Assembly (NCBI GenBank): GCA_013911745.1
Contig: JACESO010000011.1
Coordinates: 1-46,790, forward strand
Origin: Sphingobium sp.
GTDB taxonomy: Bacteria; Pseudomonadota; Alphaproteobacteria; Sphingomonadales; Sphingomonadaceae
Length of the DNA: 46,790 bases
Reading direction: 5' to 3'
The notes below the pieces were generated by a model that worked only from the letters and a program-made list of their open reading frames with translations, searched no databases and was not told the DNA's origin. The translations under genes and the position numbers were made by a program. How positions within the stretch are numbered: the stretch's first letter is position 1; every line of letters begins with the position of its first letter. This document shows positions 18,880 to 26,205 of the stretch, piece after piece.

Positions 18880-19940
18880 TTCTTTTTCTTTTCGATCGAG
18901 CTCTTGTCGGCTTTCTCCTGAGCTTTTTGAGCGACCTGATCCTGCCCGAAGTTGAGCGGGAAGTCGTTGAGCTGTCGCCACAGTTCATAGCCGACGGTGA
19001 CGTTGTCGCCTTGTATCCAGCCCAGCACCTTCCCACCTTGGCGCACGAAGCGGCTGGCGGGCCAGACAGGTTTGCCGGGCGCCGGCTCCACGAGAACCCG
19101 GAACAGGCCGTCGGCACGCGGCGCCGGGTCCACGGAGCGGACCTGTCCGTCGTAAATGCCGATGGCGAAGGCTGGCCAGCCGCTAAACTGAAATGCGGGG
19201 AACCCCTCAAACTCAAGCCGAACCGGACGCCCGCGCTCGACCAAGGGGATGTCCCGCCCGTCAACGAACAATTCCACTGCACGTTCGATTTGTTCGGGAG
19301 TAACAGTCGCAAGCACTGTGCCGGCAGAAATCAGGGCACCGCCCGCAGCCGCATTGAGGTTCTGTATCCGGCCATCCCTCGGCGCAGTGACGAGTTGCGC
19401 GGACTCCCGCATTTGCTTGACCTCGATCTGCTTCAACTTCGCACGAGCCTCGGCTAGCTTGGCGTTGGCGTCGGCGACCTTGATCTGGGTCTGCTCAAAG
19501 TCACGCCGCGCAGCCAAACCTTCCCTGAAGAGCTGCGCGGTGCGGGAGACGTCGATCGCAGCAACCGCGCGCGCTTGCTCGATGGCAGCGATCTGCGCCT
19601 CGACTTCCGACTTTTCGGCAGCCAGGCGATCCAGAAAATTCGGATCGACATCCACGACTTTGGCGATCGGATCGCCAGCTCTTACAAGCGCGCCATCCTG
19701 AACAAAAAAGCGATCCACCCGCCCATCCACCAACGATGACACCTGTTGCGACCGATCGCTCGCATCGAGGGACGTAACTTGGCCTCCGCCCTGTGCGGTC
19801 TGCCGCCAAGGCACAAACAGAATGGCGACAGCCACGCCGAGGCCGATCAGGATCAACCAGGAAACCACGACGATGGCGCGCGGCGGGTTCAGCGAAGCAA
19901 GGGAGCGGAAATGCGCCAACTGAGTCGCGCTGATCGTCAC
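18876..19940 (-). CDS. HlyD-family periplasmic adaptor protein
   Basis: A 354-residue membrane fusion protein. A cytoplasmic N-terminus (about 1-22) and one membrane helix (about 23-44, IVVVSWLILIGLGVAVAILF) are followed by a biotinyl-lipoyl-like half motif (VDGRVDRFFVQDGALVRAGD), a coiled-coil hairpin (about 100-180, rich in Ala, Glu and Lys), the second lipoyl half (TAPRDGRIQNLNAAAGGALI) and a beta-barrel region. The tail is strongly basic (K-S-S-I-E-K-K-K-K). It bridges inner-membrane transporter and outer-membrane channel in type I secretion and efflux. ATG 19940 overlaps the stop of the ABC gene by four bases (ATGA). Confidence 0.9.
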   Translation of the reverse strand: MTISATQLAHFRSLASLNPPRAIVVVSWLILIGLGVAVAILFVPWRQTAQGGGQVTSLDASDRSQQVSSLVDGRVDRFFVQDGALVRAGDPIAKVVDVDPNFLDRLAAEKSEVEAQIAAIEQARAVAAIDVSRTAQLFREGLAARRDFEQTQIKVADANAKLAEARAKLKQIEVKQMRESAQLVTAPRDGRIQNLNAAAGGALISAGTVLATVTPEQIERAVELFVDGRDIPLVERGRPVRLEFEGFPAFQFSGWPAFAIGIYDGQVRSVDPAPRADGLFRVLVEPAPGKPVWPASRFVRQGGKVLGWIQGDNVTVGYELWRQLNDFPLNFGQDQVAQKAQEKADKSSIEKKKK

Positions 19941-21664
19941 GACCGAACCTCCCTCGTGGCGAGAAATTGAGACAATGCGGCATTGTCCCCGAAACGACGT
20001 TGCGCCTGCGTCCCCAGCCAGAGACAGCAGTCCAGATTCAGCGCTTCGGGCCTTCCCGTAAATAAAAATATCGTCGTTTCTTTCTCCCGAAGCATCTTCA
20101 ATGTGGCTTGGAGCGCATCAGCGGGCATCATGTCGTAAAGTTGGGAAAGCAACAGCACCTTTGGCTGGCTTATCAGCGCGGCGGCCGCCTTGAGCTGCAT
20201 GACTTCCACGATGGACAGGGGAGAACCCGAACTTGCCAGCTGCGTATCAAGGCCCTGCCGCAGGCTGGATATGCGGGTAGCGAGACCGACGACAGCGAGC
20301 ACCTTCATGGAAAGCGCGCTGTCCGCATTACCGCCCGCGGCCATGTTCAGATATTCGCGGATGGTGACGTCAACAATGGTGGGCCGGTTGAGCACCACGA
20401 CTTCTGAGCGCAGCAAATACATATCGAAGCTGCCCAGATCGCTGCCGCCGATCGTCAGCAACCCGCGTTCCGGATTTACGTGGCGCTTAAGCAGCAGCGC
20501 TATCTGATTCTCTACACCCGGATCCGCGACGACAACTGCCTGCTCCCCACTGTCGAGCAGGAAATCGAACCGCGACTCGCCTAGCTCGACGGTGCGGAAC
20601 CGGACCGATCCGTTCGAGGGCGCCTGACCGCTGAGGCCCAAAGGCTCCTGAGGGATCGCGAAGATCTGCGACAGTTCCTCCGAACTGGCGACCAGATCGT
20701 AGAATGTGTCGAGATACCAGCCCAGTTGTGCGATGCCGTAGAACACGCCGGAGAGGATGAGTTCTGCCGCGACAAGCTGGCCGATCGAGAGCTGCCCTGC
20801 GAGAATGAGATTTCCGCCAAGGGCCAGCAGGGCTGAGGCCGCGAAGGCATAAACCAGGAAATAGGCCAGCGCCTGCGCAAAGCTGTACCGAAAATATCGA
20901 CGATGCGCGCGAATGTAATTTGCTGTCACCGCCTCCGAGCGATCCATGGCGAAATCAAGATGTCGGGCCGATTTGTAGAAGCCATTCGAAGCTCCCACGC
21001 TTTCAAGCCACTGCGCCGCTTCATGCTTGGCATGGGAAACCCCTATGGCGCCCGTGATTGCGCCATGGCGCCACAGCATCCAGATCAGCAGGCATATCAC
21101 CACGAGAATGATGTTAAAGGCGAGAAAGAAGGGGTGATAAAAGCTTGTGACTACCAGGCCTACCGCGCCCTGAAGAATAATGGTGAATGCACCGATGACA
21201 AGGCTTGGGACGGACTTCTGGACGACGACCATGTCGAAATAGCGGTTGAACAGACTGCCCCGGCTTTCGTCAGCGAAGAAAGGGTTCTGAGCGTGAACCG
21301 CCCTTACCGTGACTTCCGCCACCACGCGCGCAAATAGGCGACGCTCAAACATGGTCAGCAAGTAAAGCCGCAAGGCGCTGAGGCAAGCGACCATGAGCAG
21401 CAGTACCAGCATGACGCCCGATAATATCCAAAGCGGCGCGACTAGTGCCGTCCGGGCGACCGAGTTTATCAGAAGTTGAACGGAAATCGGTGTTGCCAAC
21501 GAGAGAAGCGTTATCGCGAGCGTATAGATAATGCCGACATTGACGTAGCCCTTGTCCGGGCCAACAATCTCTCCCACCCACGCGGCAGCATGCCGCAGAC
21601 CGAACTGCTCGCCAGCCAATTTGAACCCCTCGAATTTCTGCGGTCGGTTCAATAGCCAACCCAT
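19937..21664 (-). CDS. ABC transporter-like protein with degenerate nucleotide-binding domain
   Basis: A 575-residue fusion of a six-helix exporter membrane domain (helices at about 44-66, 78-100, 153-175, 180-200, 264-288 and 294-316) and a C-terminal ABC ATPase-like domain (about 352-560), in the layout of HlyB-type exporters but without an N-terminal peptidase domain. The ATPase motifs are lost. The Walker A position reads ADPGVENQI (380-388) and has no Lys-Ser/Thr. The Q-loop Gln is Asn426. The signature reads LSIVE (483-487) instead of LSGGQ. Walker B reads VLLLSQ (503-508), with Ser and Gln in place of Asp and Glu. The H-loop His is Gly537. Structural strands such as LLTIGGSDL remain. 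The frame is intact and coupled to the HlyD gene by ATGA. Hydrolysis of ATP by this subunit alone is very unlikely; it may pair with an active ABC half encoded elsewhere. Confidence 0.85.
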   Translation of the reverse strand: MGWLLNRPQKFEGFKLAGEQFGLRHAAAWVGEIVGPDKGYVNVGIIYTLAITLLSLATPISVQLLINSVARTALVAPLWILSGVMLVLLLMVACLSALRLYLLTMFERRLFARVVAEVTVRAVHAQNPFFADESRGSLFNRYFDMVVVQKSVPSLVIGAFTIILQGAVGLVVTSFYHPFFLAFNIILVVICLLIWMLWRHGAITGAIGVSHAKHEAAQWLESVGASNGFYKSARHLDFAMDRSEAVTANYIRAHRRYFRYSFAQALAYFLVYAFAASALLALGGNLILAGQLSIGQLVAAELILSGVFYGIAQLGWYLDTFYDLVASSEELSQIFAIPQEPLGLSGQAPSNGSVRFRTVELGESRFDFLLDSGEQAVVVADPGVENQIALLLKRHVNPERGLLTIGGSDLGSFDMYLLRSEVVVLNRPTIVDVTIREYLNMAAGGNADSALSMKVLAVVGLATRISSLRQGLDTQLASSGSPLSIVEVMQLKAAAALISQPKVLLLSQLYDMMPADALQATLKMLREKETTIFLFTGRPEALNLDCCLWLGTQAQRRFGDNAALSQFLATREVRS

Positions 21665-22111
21665 ACTAAATCCGGCAAGAAGTCAATGCTGCATGGCAAC
21701 ATTTGCTTACATTAGAGCCATAACGTCAGCAGAAGAATTTGGCGATATAGAGCTTTGGGACGGATGCGCCAAAAGCCGCCGTTCGCCGAAGCAAGCGCGA
21801 ACGGCAAAAATGTCGAAGGGTTTCGGGCGCCGGCAGGCGTACGAAAGTCTTACAAGTACGACCCGCGGGGAGGCTCGCCCTGGTCTATGGGTAAAAGGGC
21901 TTTGGTGTGGATTGGGGTGACTGAAGCAAGCTTACCGGCCAGCGCGTGATGAGCGGCACAGCATAGAAGTCATATGGCCATTGTGCTCGAAGCGCCCCTG
22001 ATCCTGCTGGCAATGAACCCAGTTTTGAGTGTGCTGGCGGCGTCGACACACCTATCCCCATGGGCCGAGGGATAGTGTCCGCGGCCATCATGCAGGGTAA
22101 GCCATGCCGGA
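21665..22111. other. Intergenic region between the ABC cassette and the IS91-type unit
   Basis: These 447 bases contain the promoter region of the cassette (minus strand; no convincing -35/-10 pair identified), a 9-bp perfect inverted repeat (21778-21805) and the 3' flank of the IS91 transposase. A 75-codon plus-strand frame (21693-21920) starts ATFAYIRAITSAEEF but has no ribosome binding site and matches nothing I recognise; it is not called as a gene. Confidence 0.5.
21778..21805. repeat. Perfect 9-bp inverted repeat upstream of the ABC cassette
   Basis: GCCGTTCGC (21778-21786) and GCGAACGGC (21797-21805) are separated by 10 bases, about 115 bases before the ABC start. Read on the minus strand the stem is followed by GGCTTTTGG, so it could stop read-through from the IS unit; it could equally be an operator. 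Confidence 0.4.
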
Positions 22112-23311
22112 TCATGGCGTGTTCTTCCGGGTCGGCGGCGCCGATTGCGGTGGAGCGCGGGGCTGGCACCATCGGGCGAAGGCCTCAATGATCGTCATAT
22201 GCCCGCCGCAGCAAGGGCATGGCGGGCGATGATCGGGCGGGTCGTCGAGTTTGGTGTCGGTCTCCTCAATCGGCGCGGCGACGCCAAGCAGCCTGCGGGC
22301 CAGCGCCATGGCCTCCTTGTGCGTCGAACTGGCAAGCAGGCCATAATGCCGGATGCGATGAAAGCCGCGCGGCAGGACATGGATCAGGAAGCGGCGGATG
22401 AACTCGTCGGTGGTCAGCGTCATGACCTGCTGGCGTTCGCCACCGTCGCGGCGATAATCCTTGTACCGGTACGTCACCCCAGTCTCGTCGAAGGCAATGA
22501 GGCGCCGGTTCGAGATGGCAACACGGTGCGTGTAGCGCGAGAGATAAGCCAGCACCGCCTGCGGGCCGGCAAAGGGTGGCTTGGCATAGACCACCCAGCG
22601 CGTCTTCCGGATGGGCGACAGATGCCGTAGGAGGGCCTTGCGCTGTGCAAGGCCAGCCAAGGTGCTGAAGAAGGCCAGCTTGCCGGCGTCGAACAGCGCC
22701 AGCAGGCGGGCGAGGAACAGCCGGCGGAACAATGCACCCAGCACACGCACCGGCAGCAGGAACGCGGGGCGCGACGAGATCCAGCGCGTACCGTCGAGCG
22801 CGATGCCGCCGCCAGGTACGATCATGTGCACGTGAGGGTGGTGGGTCAGTGCAGAGCCCCATGTGTGGAGCACGGCGGTGATGCCGATGCGCGCGCCGAG
22901 GTGCTTGGGATCGGCCGCGATGGTCAGCATCGTGTCTGCGGCGGCGCGGAACAGCAGGTCATAGACCACCGCCTTGTTCTGCCAGGCGATGTCGGCGATC
23001 TGGGCAGGCACCGTGAACACAACGTGGAAGTAGCCGACCGGCAACAGATCGGCCTCACGCGCGGCCAACCAGGTCCGCGCGGCAGCGCCCTGGCACTTGG
23101 GACAATGCCGGTTGCGGCAGGAGTTGTAGGCGATCCGCCAGTGCCCGCAGTCGTCGCAGGCCTCGACGTGACCTCCCAGCGCAGCGGTGCGGCAATTCTC
23201 GATCGCCGTCATGGCCTTGAGCTGGCCGAGGCTCAGATGCCCGGCGTGGGCCGCGCGATACGCGGGCCCGGCGCTACGGAAGATATCGGCGACCTCGAGC
23301 GAGGCGCGCAC
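22112..23311 (-). CDS. IS91-family transposase (HUH, Y2 rolling-circle type)
   Basis: A 399-residue transposase. An N-terminal zinc-binding domain shows CDDC (52-55), Cys65 and CPKC (70-73). The HUH metal-binding motif is HPHVH at 158-162. The catalytic tyrosine motif YLSRYTHRVAI places Tyr256 and Tyr260 as the two nucleophiles. A second cysteine pair (CPCC) lies near the C-terminus, before a Pro-rich tail. It nicks and transfers single strands in rolling-circle transposition. It starts with GTG 23311, four bases after the stop of the upstream recombinase. All catalytic residues are present, so it may be active. Confidence 0.93.
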   Translation of the reverse strand: MRASLEVADIFRSAGPAYRAAHAGHLSLGQLKAMTAIENCRTAALGGHVEACDDCGHWRIAYNSCRNRHCPKCQGAAARTWLAAREADLLPVGYFHVVFTVPAQIADIAWQNKAVVYDLLFRAAADTMLTIAADPKHLGARIGITAVLHTWGSALTHHPHVHMIVPGGGIALDGTRWISSRPAFLLPVRVLGALFRRLFLARLLALFDAGKLAFFSTLAGLAQRKALLRHLSPIRKTRWVVYAKPPFAGPQAVLAYLSRYTHRVAISNRRLIAFDETGVTYRYKDYRRDGGERQQVMTLTTDEFIRRFLIHVLPRGFHRIRHYGLLASSTHKEAMALARRLLGVAAPIEETDTKLDDPPDHRPPCPCCGGHMTIIEAFARWCQPRAPPQSAPPTRKNTP

Positions 23312-23315
23312 CGGC

Positions 23316-24224
23316 TCAGCCTGGAGGAGCCACCTGCGCCTCGAGCAGTGTCGTCAACTTGTCCAGTGGACTGATGACTGCGCGCACGGTTCGAGTGGCG
23401 ACCGTGGTGTAGAAAGCGGTTGTCTCGAGGTTGGCGTGTCCGAGCAGCGCCTGGATGATCCGGATATCGACGCCGTCTTCAAGCAGATGTGTCGCGAAGC
23501 TGTGCCGCAGAGTGTGTGGGCCGACGCGTTTTTTGATACCCGCAGCCTCGGCAGCATCGACGACGATGCGATGGAGCTGCCTGGTACTAAGCGGCTTGAG
23601 ATAGTGCATTCCCGGGAACAGCCAGCCATCGGCGTGCATGACGCCCTGCTTGCGGCCAACCGTCCACCACTCGCGCAAAAGAGCAAGAAGGTCAGCGGGC
23701 AGGAGCGCATTGCGATATCGCCCGCCTTTACCGCGTTCCACTCGCAGGAGCATGCGCTTGCTGTCGACATCACGGACCTTCAGCATCGTCACTTCGGCGG
23801 CGCGCAAGCCAGCGCCATACGCAACGGACAGTGCAGCCTTGTGCTTCAGGCAGTTGGTCGCACCGAGTAGGAGCACAACTTCGTCGCGGCTGAGGACAAC
23901 GGGCAAGGAGCGCGGATTCTTGACCGTATAGAGCTTGCGGGAGAGATCCGGGCGATCAATGGTGTGCGTGAAAAAGAACCGCAGCGCAGAAACGATGCTG
24001 TTCATGGTCGGGATCCCGATGCCCGCCTCGCGCTGTTCGACCTGAAATTGCCGGAGCTCTTCTACGGTCGCAGTATCGGGAGGGCGCCCAAGATATGTGG
24101 CGAACCGCGCGACGTGGCGCACATAGTCGAACTGGGTCTTCCGCGTGAACCGGCGCATGTTCATGTCTTCGATCATGCGCTGACGCAGCGAAGTGGCGGG
24201 GGCATCGGACAGAACGGTGGTCAT
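23316..24224 (-). CDS. Tyrosine recombinase accompanying the IS91-type transposase
   Basis: A 302-residue phage-integrase-type recombinase. The SAM-like N-terminal domain (about 12-100) includes MRRFTRKTQFDYVRHVARF; the catalytic domain shows Arg141 (GAGLRAAEV), His237-x-x-Arg240 (PHTLRHSFATHLL), His263 (LLGHANLETT) and the nucleophile Tyr272. It is unrelated in domain layout to the P4-type integrase at 15133. Such recombinases frequently precede IS91-like transposases as a pair, possibly to resolve or promote transposition. The catalytic set is complete. Confidence 0.92.
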   Translation of the reverse strand: MTTVLSDAPATSLRQRMIEDMNMRRFTRKTQFDYVRHVARFATYLGRPPDTATVEELRQFQVEQREAGIGIPTMNSIVSALRFFFTHTIDRPDLSRKLYTVKNPRSLPVVLSRDEVVLLLGATNCLKHKAALSVAYGAGLRAAEVTMLKVRDVDSKRMLLRVERGKGGRYRNALLPADLLALLREWWTVGRKQGVMHADGWLFPGMHYLKPLSTRQLHRIVVDAAEAAGIKKRVGPHTLRHSFATHLLEDGVDIRIIQALLGHANLETTAFYTTVATRTVRAVISPLDKLTTLLEAQVAPPG

Positions 24225-24576
24225 GGTACGACTCCTTGGCTGAAAGGAGCCGCGATCGTCTGCCTACTTCGCCCAGACCTCAACTTACGCTCAGGCCGCC
24301 GATCACTGGCCAGACCTCAAAACAAGCGCCACTCCCGCGCCAGCGGGTTCGTACATGTCCCAAGATCTGCCCATGCGCGAGGTGATTCGGCTAGGGGTGC
24401 GCCATTCTCGATTCCGGCTTTGGGAATTGAACCCATTTTGAATTCAGCCGTGATGGACCGATTGATGGATTGGCGCTCCAACTGCCCAACAAAATATAAG
24501 ACATTCAGACTATTGCTTCACCAATTGGATTCCGGCTCGGCCTCCAAAATCCGGTCTTCCGGCCAGCCAGCGCTGC
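24225..24576. other. Intergenic region at the distal end of the island
   Basis: These 352 bases hold the upstream region of the recombinase gene, the right short repeat of the IS unit (24428-24441), a 10-base partial copy of the att core (GATTCCGGCT, 24410-24419) and attR (24528-24546). No coding frame or RNA gene is recognisable in it. Confidence 0.5.
24528..24546 (+). other. attR: distal attachment site of the island
   Basis: GATTCCGGCTCGGCCTCCA repeats the last 20 bases of tRNA-Cys (14949-14968) in the same orientation with one G of the GGG run missing. Backbone genes resume 31 bases later, so this marks the far junction of the island. Confidence 0.75.
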
Positions 24577-25194
24577 TCAGCTACATCCCTCCACATAGGC
24601 CAGCACCGGCATCGTGCCGACATGCATCATCGCGACCTTGCCGTCCCGGCCGATCTCGAAGCGCAGCGCCGCGTCGCCGCGCGCTGCATTGGGCGCGGTC
24701 AGATATTTGGCCGGTGCTTCCTCATACTTATGCGGCTCGGACCGGAAACCGGGAAAAGCGCCGACCACATCCGCCTCGCTCGATCCCACGCCGATCCCTT
24801 CGACCAGCTTCACGTCCGACCGCGTGCCCACGGTGATGCGGCGCACCTTGCCGCCCCCGACGATCGCATAGACGCCGGGATAGGCGGGCGAGCTGACGGT
24901 TCGGCAGGTGTCACCCGTCTGCGCGCCGCGCTCGGCCCAGCCGCTGTCCTTCGGCACTGGCGCGCCGATGCGCAACGTGCCCAGTCCCTCCAGCCCTAAC
25001 ATCTGCGACGCGGGGGAGGGCTGCGCCGCATTGGGCGCGGCGACATTATCCGGCTCGGGCAACGCCTTGTTCTCCACGGCATTGCCAGTCGCGACAGGCT
25101 GCGCCACGTTGGACTGCGGGGACCGATCCTGCTGCGAACAGGCGCAAAGCGAAAGCGCGCCGGCCACGGCGCAAAGGGCGATGGATATCTTCAT
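24577..25194 (-). CDS. Putative lipoprotein of unknown function
   Basis: About 205 residues. The N-terminus MKISIALCAVAGALSLCAC carries a lipobox (LCAC), so it is probably an outer-membrane or periplasmic lipoprotein. A low-complexity Asn/Ala/Pro linker follows (about 20-65). The globular C-terminal part has LGTLRIGAPVPKDSGW and a Gly-rich GGGKVRRITVG segment, and ends with a cysteine two residues from the end that may pair with the cysteine in TGDTCRTV. I do not recognise the family. The start is ATG 25194; a GTG at 25212 in the same frame is possible. It is the first backbone gene after the island. Confidence 0.7.
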   Translation of the reverse strand: MKISIALCAVAGALSLCACSQQDRSPQSNVAQPVATGNAVENKALPEPDNVAAPNAAQPSPASQMLGLEGLGTLRIGAPVPKDSGWAERGAQTGDTCRTVSSPAYPGVYAIVGGGKVRRITVGTRSDVKLVEGIGVGSSEADVVGAFPGFRSEPHKYEEAPAKYLTAPNAARGDAALRFEIGRDGKVAMMHVGTMPVLAYVEGCS

Positions 25195-25236
25195 GCCGCA
25201 ACAACGATCCACATCTCCGGCGGCTCCCTAGCCTCT

Positions 25237-26097
25237 TCACTCCTCCAGCAGCGCACGCATCTCCGGAGACACAGGGGCACCCGTGCGCCCCAATTCCCCA
25301 AGCGTCGCCAGCGCCATCGCCCGATAGGGCGGCAGCAGGTCGGGGCAATCGCGCCCCATCGCCGCCAGATGATCGGCGATGGTAGCCACGTCGCCGCGCA
25401 GCAACGGCCCCGACAGGCCGGCAAGCCCCCGTTGCAGGCTGTTGTCCAGCGAAGCGCGCACCAGCGGAGCCATCAGCAACCCCGGCTCCGCCACGCCCGC
25501 CCGCGCCAGCGCTTCGCCCGCCCCGGCGATCAGAGTGACCAGATGGTTGGCCGCATGGCACAGCGCCGCATGGTAAAGACTGCGCTGCGCCTCGGCCACG
25601 GGCACCGCCACGCCGCCCAGCGCCGCCACCACCGCCAGCGCCATAGCCATTGCATCGTCCTCCGCTGCGGTCACCGCAAATCGCGCGCCGGCCATGCGGG
25701 CGACTTCCGCCGCCGGATCGCCGGTGAAGGTCATCGCCGGGTGGATCGCCGCCGTCAGCGCGCCATGCCCCGCCAGCGGCGACAGGATCGCCGCCCCGCT
25801 TCGCCCGCTGACATGAAAGACGAAACAGCCCGGCCGCACATGGGCGGCCAGCGCCTCCGCCACTGCCCCCACCGCATCGTCCGACGCCGCCAGCACGATC
25901 ATCCCGCATTGCCGCGCCAGCGCATCCATGCCCGACGCGATCTCGATGCCTGCCACGCGCACCGCCGCCGCTTCCACCCGCGCCGCATCCCGCCCCCACA
26001 GCATCGGCGGCCCTGCCGAAGCCTGCGCAAGGCCCAGCGCCATCGCCTGCGCCACCCGCCCCGATCCGATGACGCCCACGCGCCGGTCTTTCACCAT
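25237..26097 (-). CDS. Rossmann-fold / DUF2520 domain protein
   Basis: About 286 residues. An N-terminal dinucleotide-binding motif (VGVIGSGRVAQAMALGL) begins a Rossmann domain (to about 150), with a VFHVSGRSG and HPAMTF pair typical of the DUF2520 group. The C-terminal helical domain (about 160-280) resembles the dimerisation domain of 6-phosphogluconate-dehydrogenase-like and pyrroline-carboxylate-reductase-like enzymes. Probably an NAD(P)-dependent oxidoreductase of unknown substrate. ATG 26097 is chosen; GTG 26106 is also in frame. Confidence 0.8.
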   Translation of the reverse strand: MVKDRRVGVIGSGRVAQAMALGLAQASAGPPMLWGRDAARVEAAAVRVAGIEIASGMDALARQCGMIVLAASDDAVGAVAEALAAHVRPGCFVFHVSGRSGAAILSPLAGHGALTAAIHPAMTFTGDPAAEVARMAGARFAVTAAEDDAMAMALAVVAALGGVAVPVAEAQRSLYHAALCHAANHLVTLIAGAGEALARAGVAEPGLLMAPLVRASLDNSLQRGLAGLSGPLLRGDVATIADHLAAMGRDCPDLLPPYRAMALATLGELGRTGAPVSPEMRALLEE

Positions 26098-26205
26098 GCT
26101 GCTCACCCGCCCGGTCTAGCGCGCCCGCCCCTTTCCGGCCAGCCGCGCCGCAATTGTGCCTTCGCTCTCGACTTGTGCCGCGTGCCCCGTCTAAGCTGCG
26201 GCCCC

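Larger units (their letters stand above)
22014..24441. mobile_element. IS91-type insertion unit with tyrosine recombinase (ends approximate)
   Basis: A two-gene unit: tyrosine recombinase, then IS91-family transposase, four bases apart on the minus strand. IS91-type elements move by rolling circle and lack terminal inverted repeats, so the ends cannot be read directly. I place them provisionally at two similar short sequences, TGAACCCAGTTTTGA at 22014-22028 and TGAACCCATTTTGA at 24428-24441. These include the GAAC tetranucleotide known as an IS91 target, but this boundary is a guess. Confidence 0.5.
14949..24546. mobile_element. Integrative genomic island in tRNA-Cys (about 9.6 kb)
   Basis: The element is bounded by the tRNA-Cys 3' end and its near-copy at 24528-24546. 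It holds an integrase, an excisionase-like protein, a ribbon-helix-helix-like protein, an ABC/HlyD/TolC cassette and an IS91-type unit. Its non-coding parts (for example 16947-17412) are visibly more AT-rich than the flanking backbone, and gene order is typical backbone again on either side. It has no conjugation genes and no replication genes, so self-transfer is unlikely; it would need mobilisation from elsewhere. Confidence 0.75.

Noticed and set aside
19937-21664. Reading the ABC gene as an ordinary pseudogene
   Set aside because: The frame has no stop or shift, all three cassette genes remain coupled, and changes are concentrated at catalytic motifs while structural segments stay.
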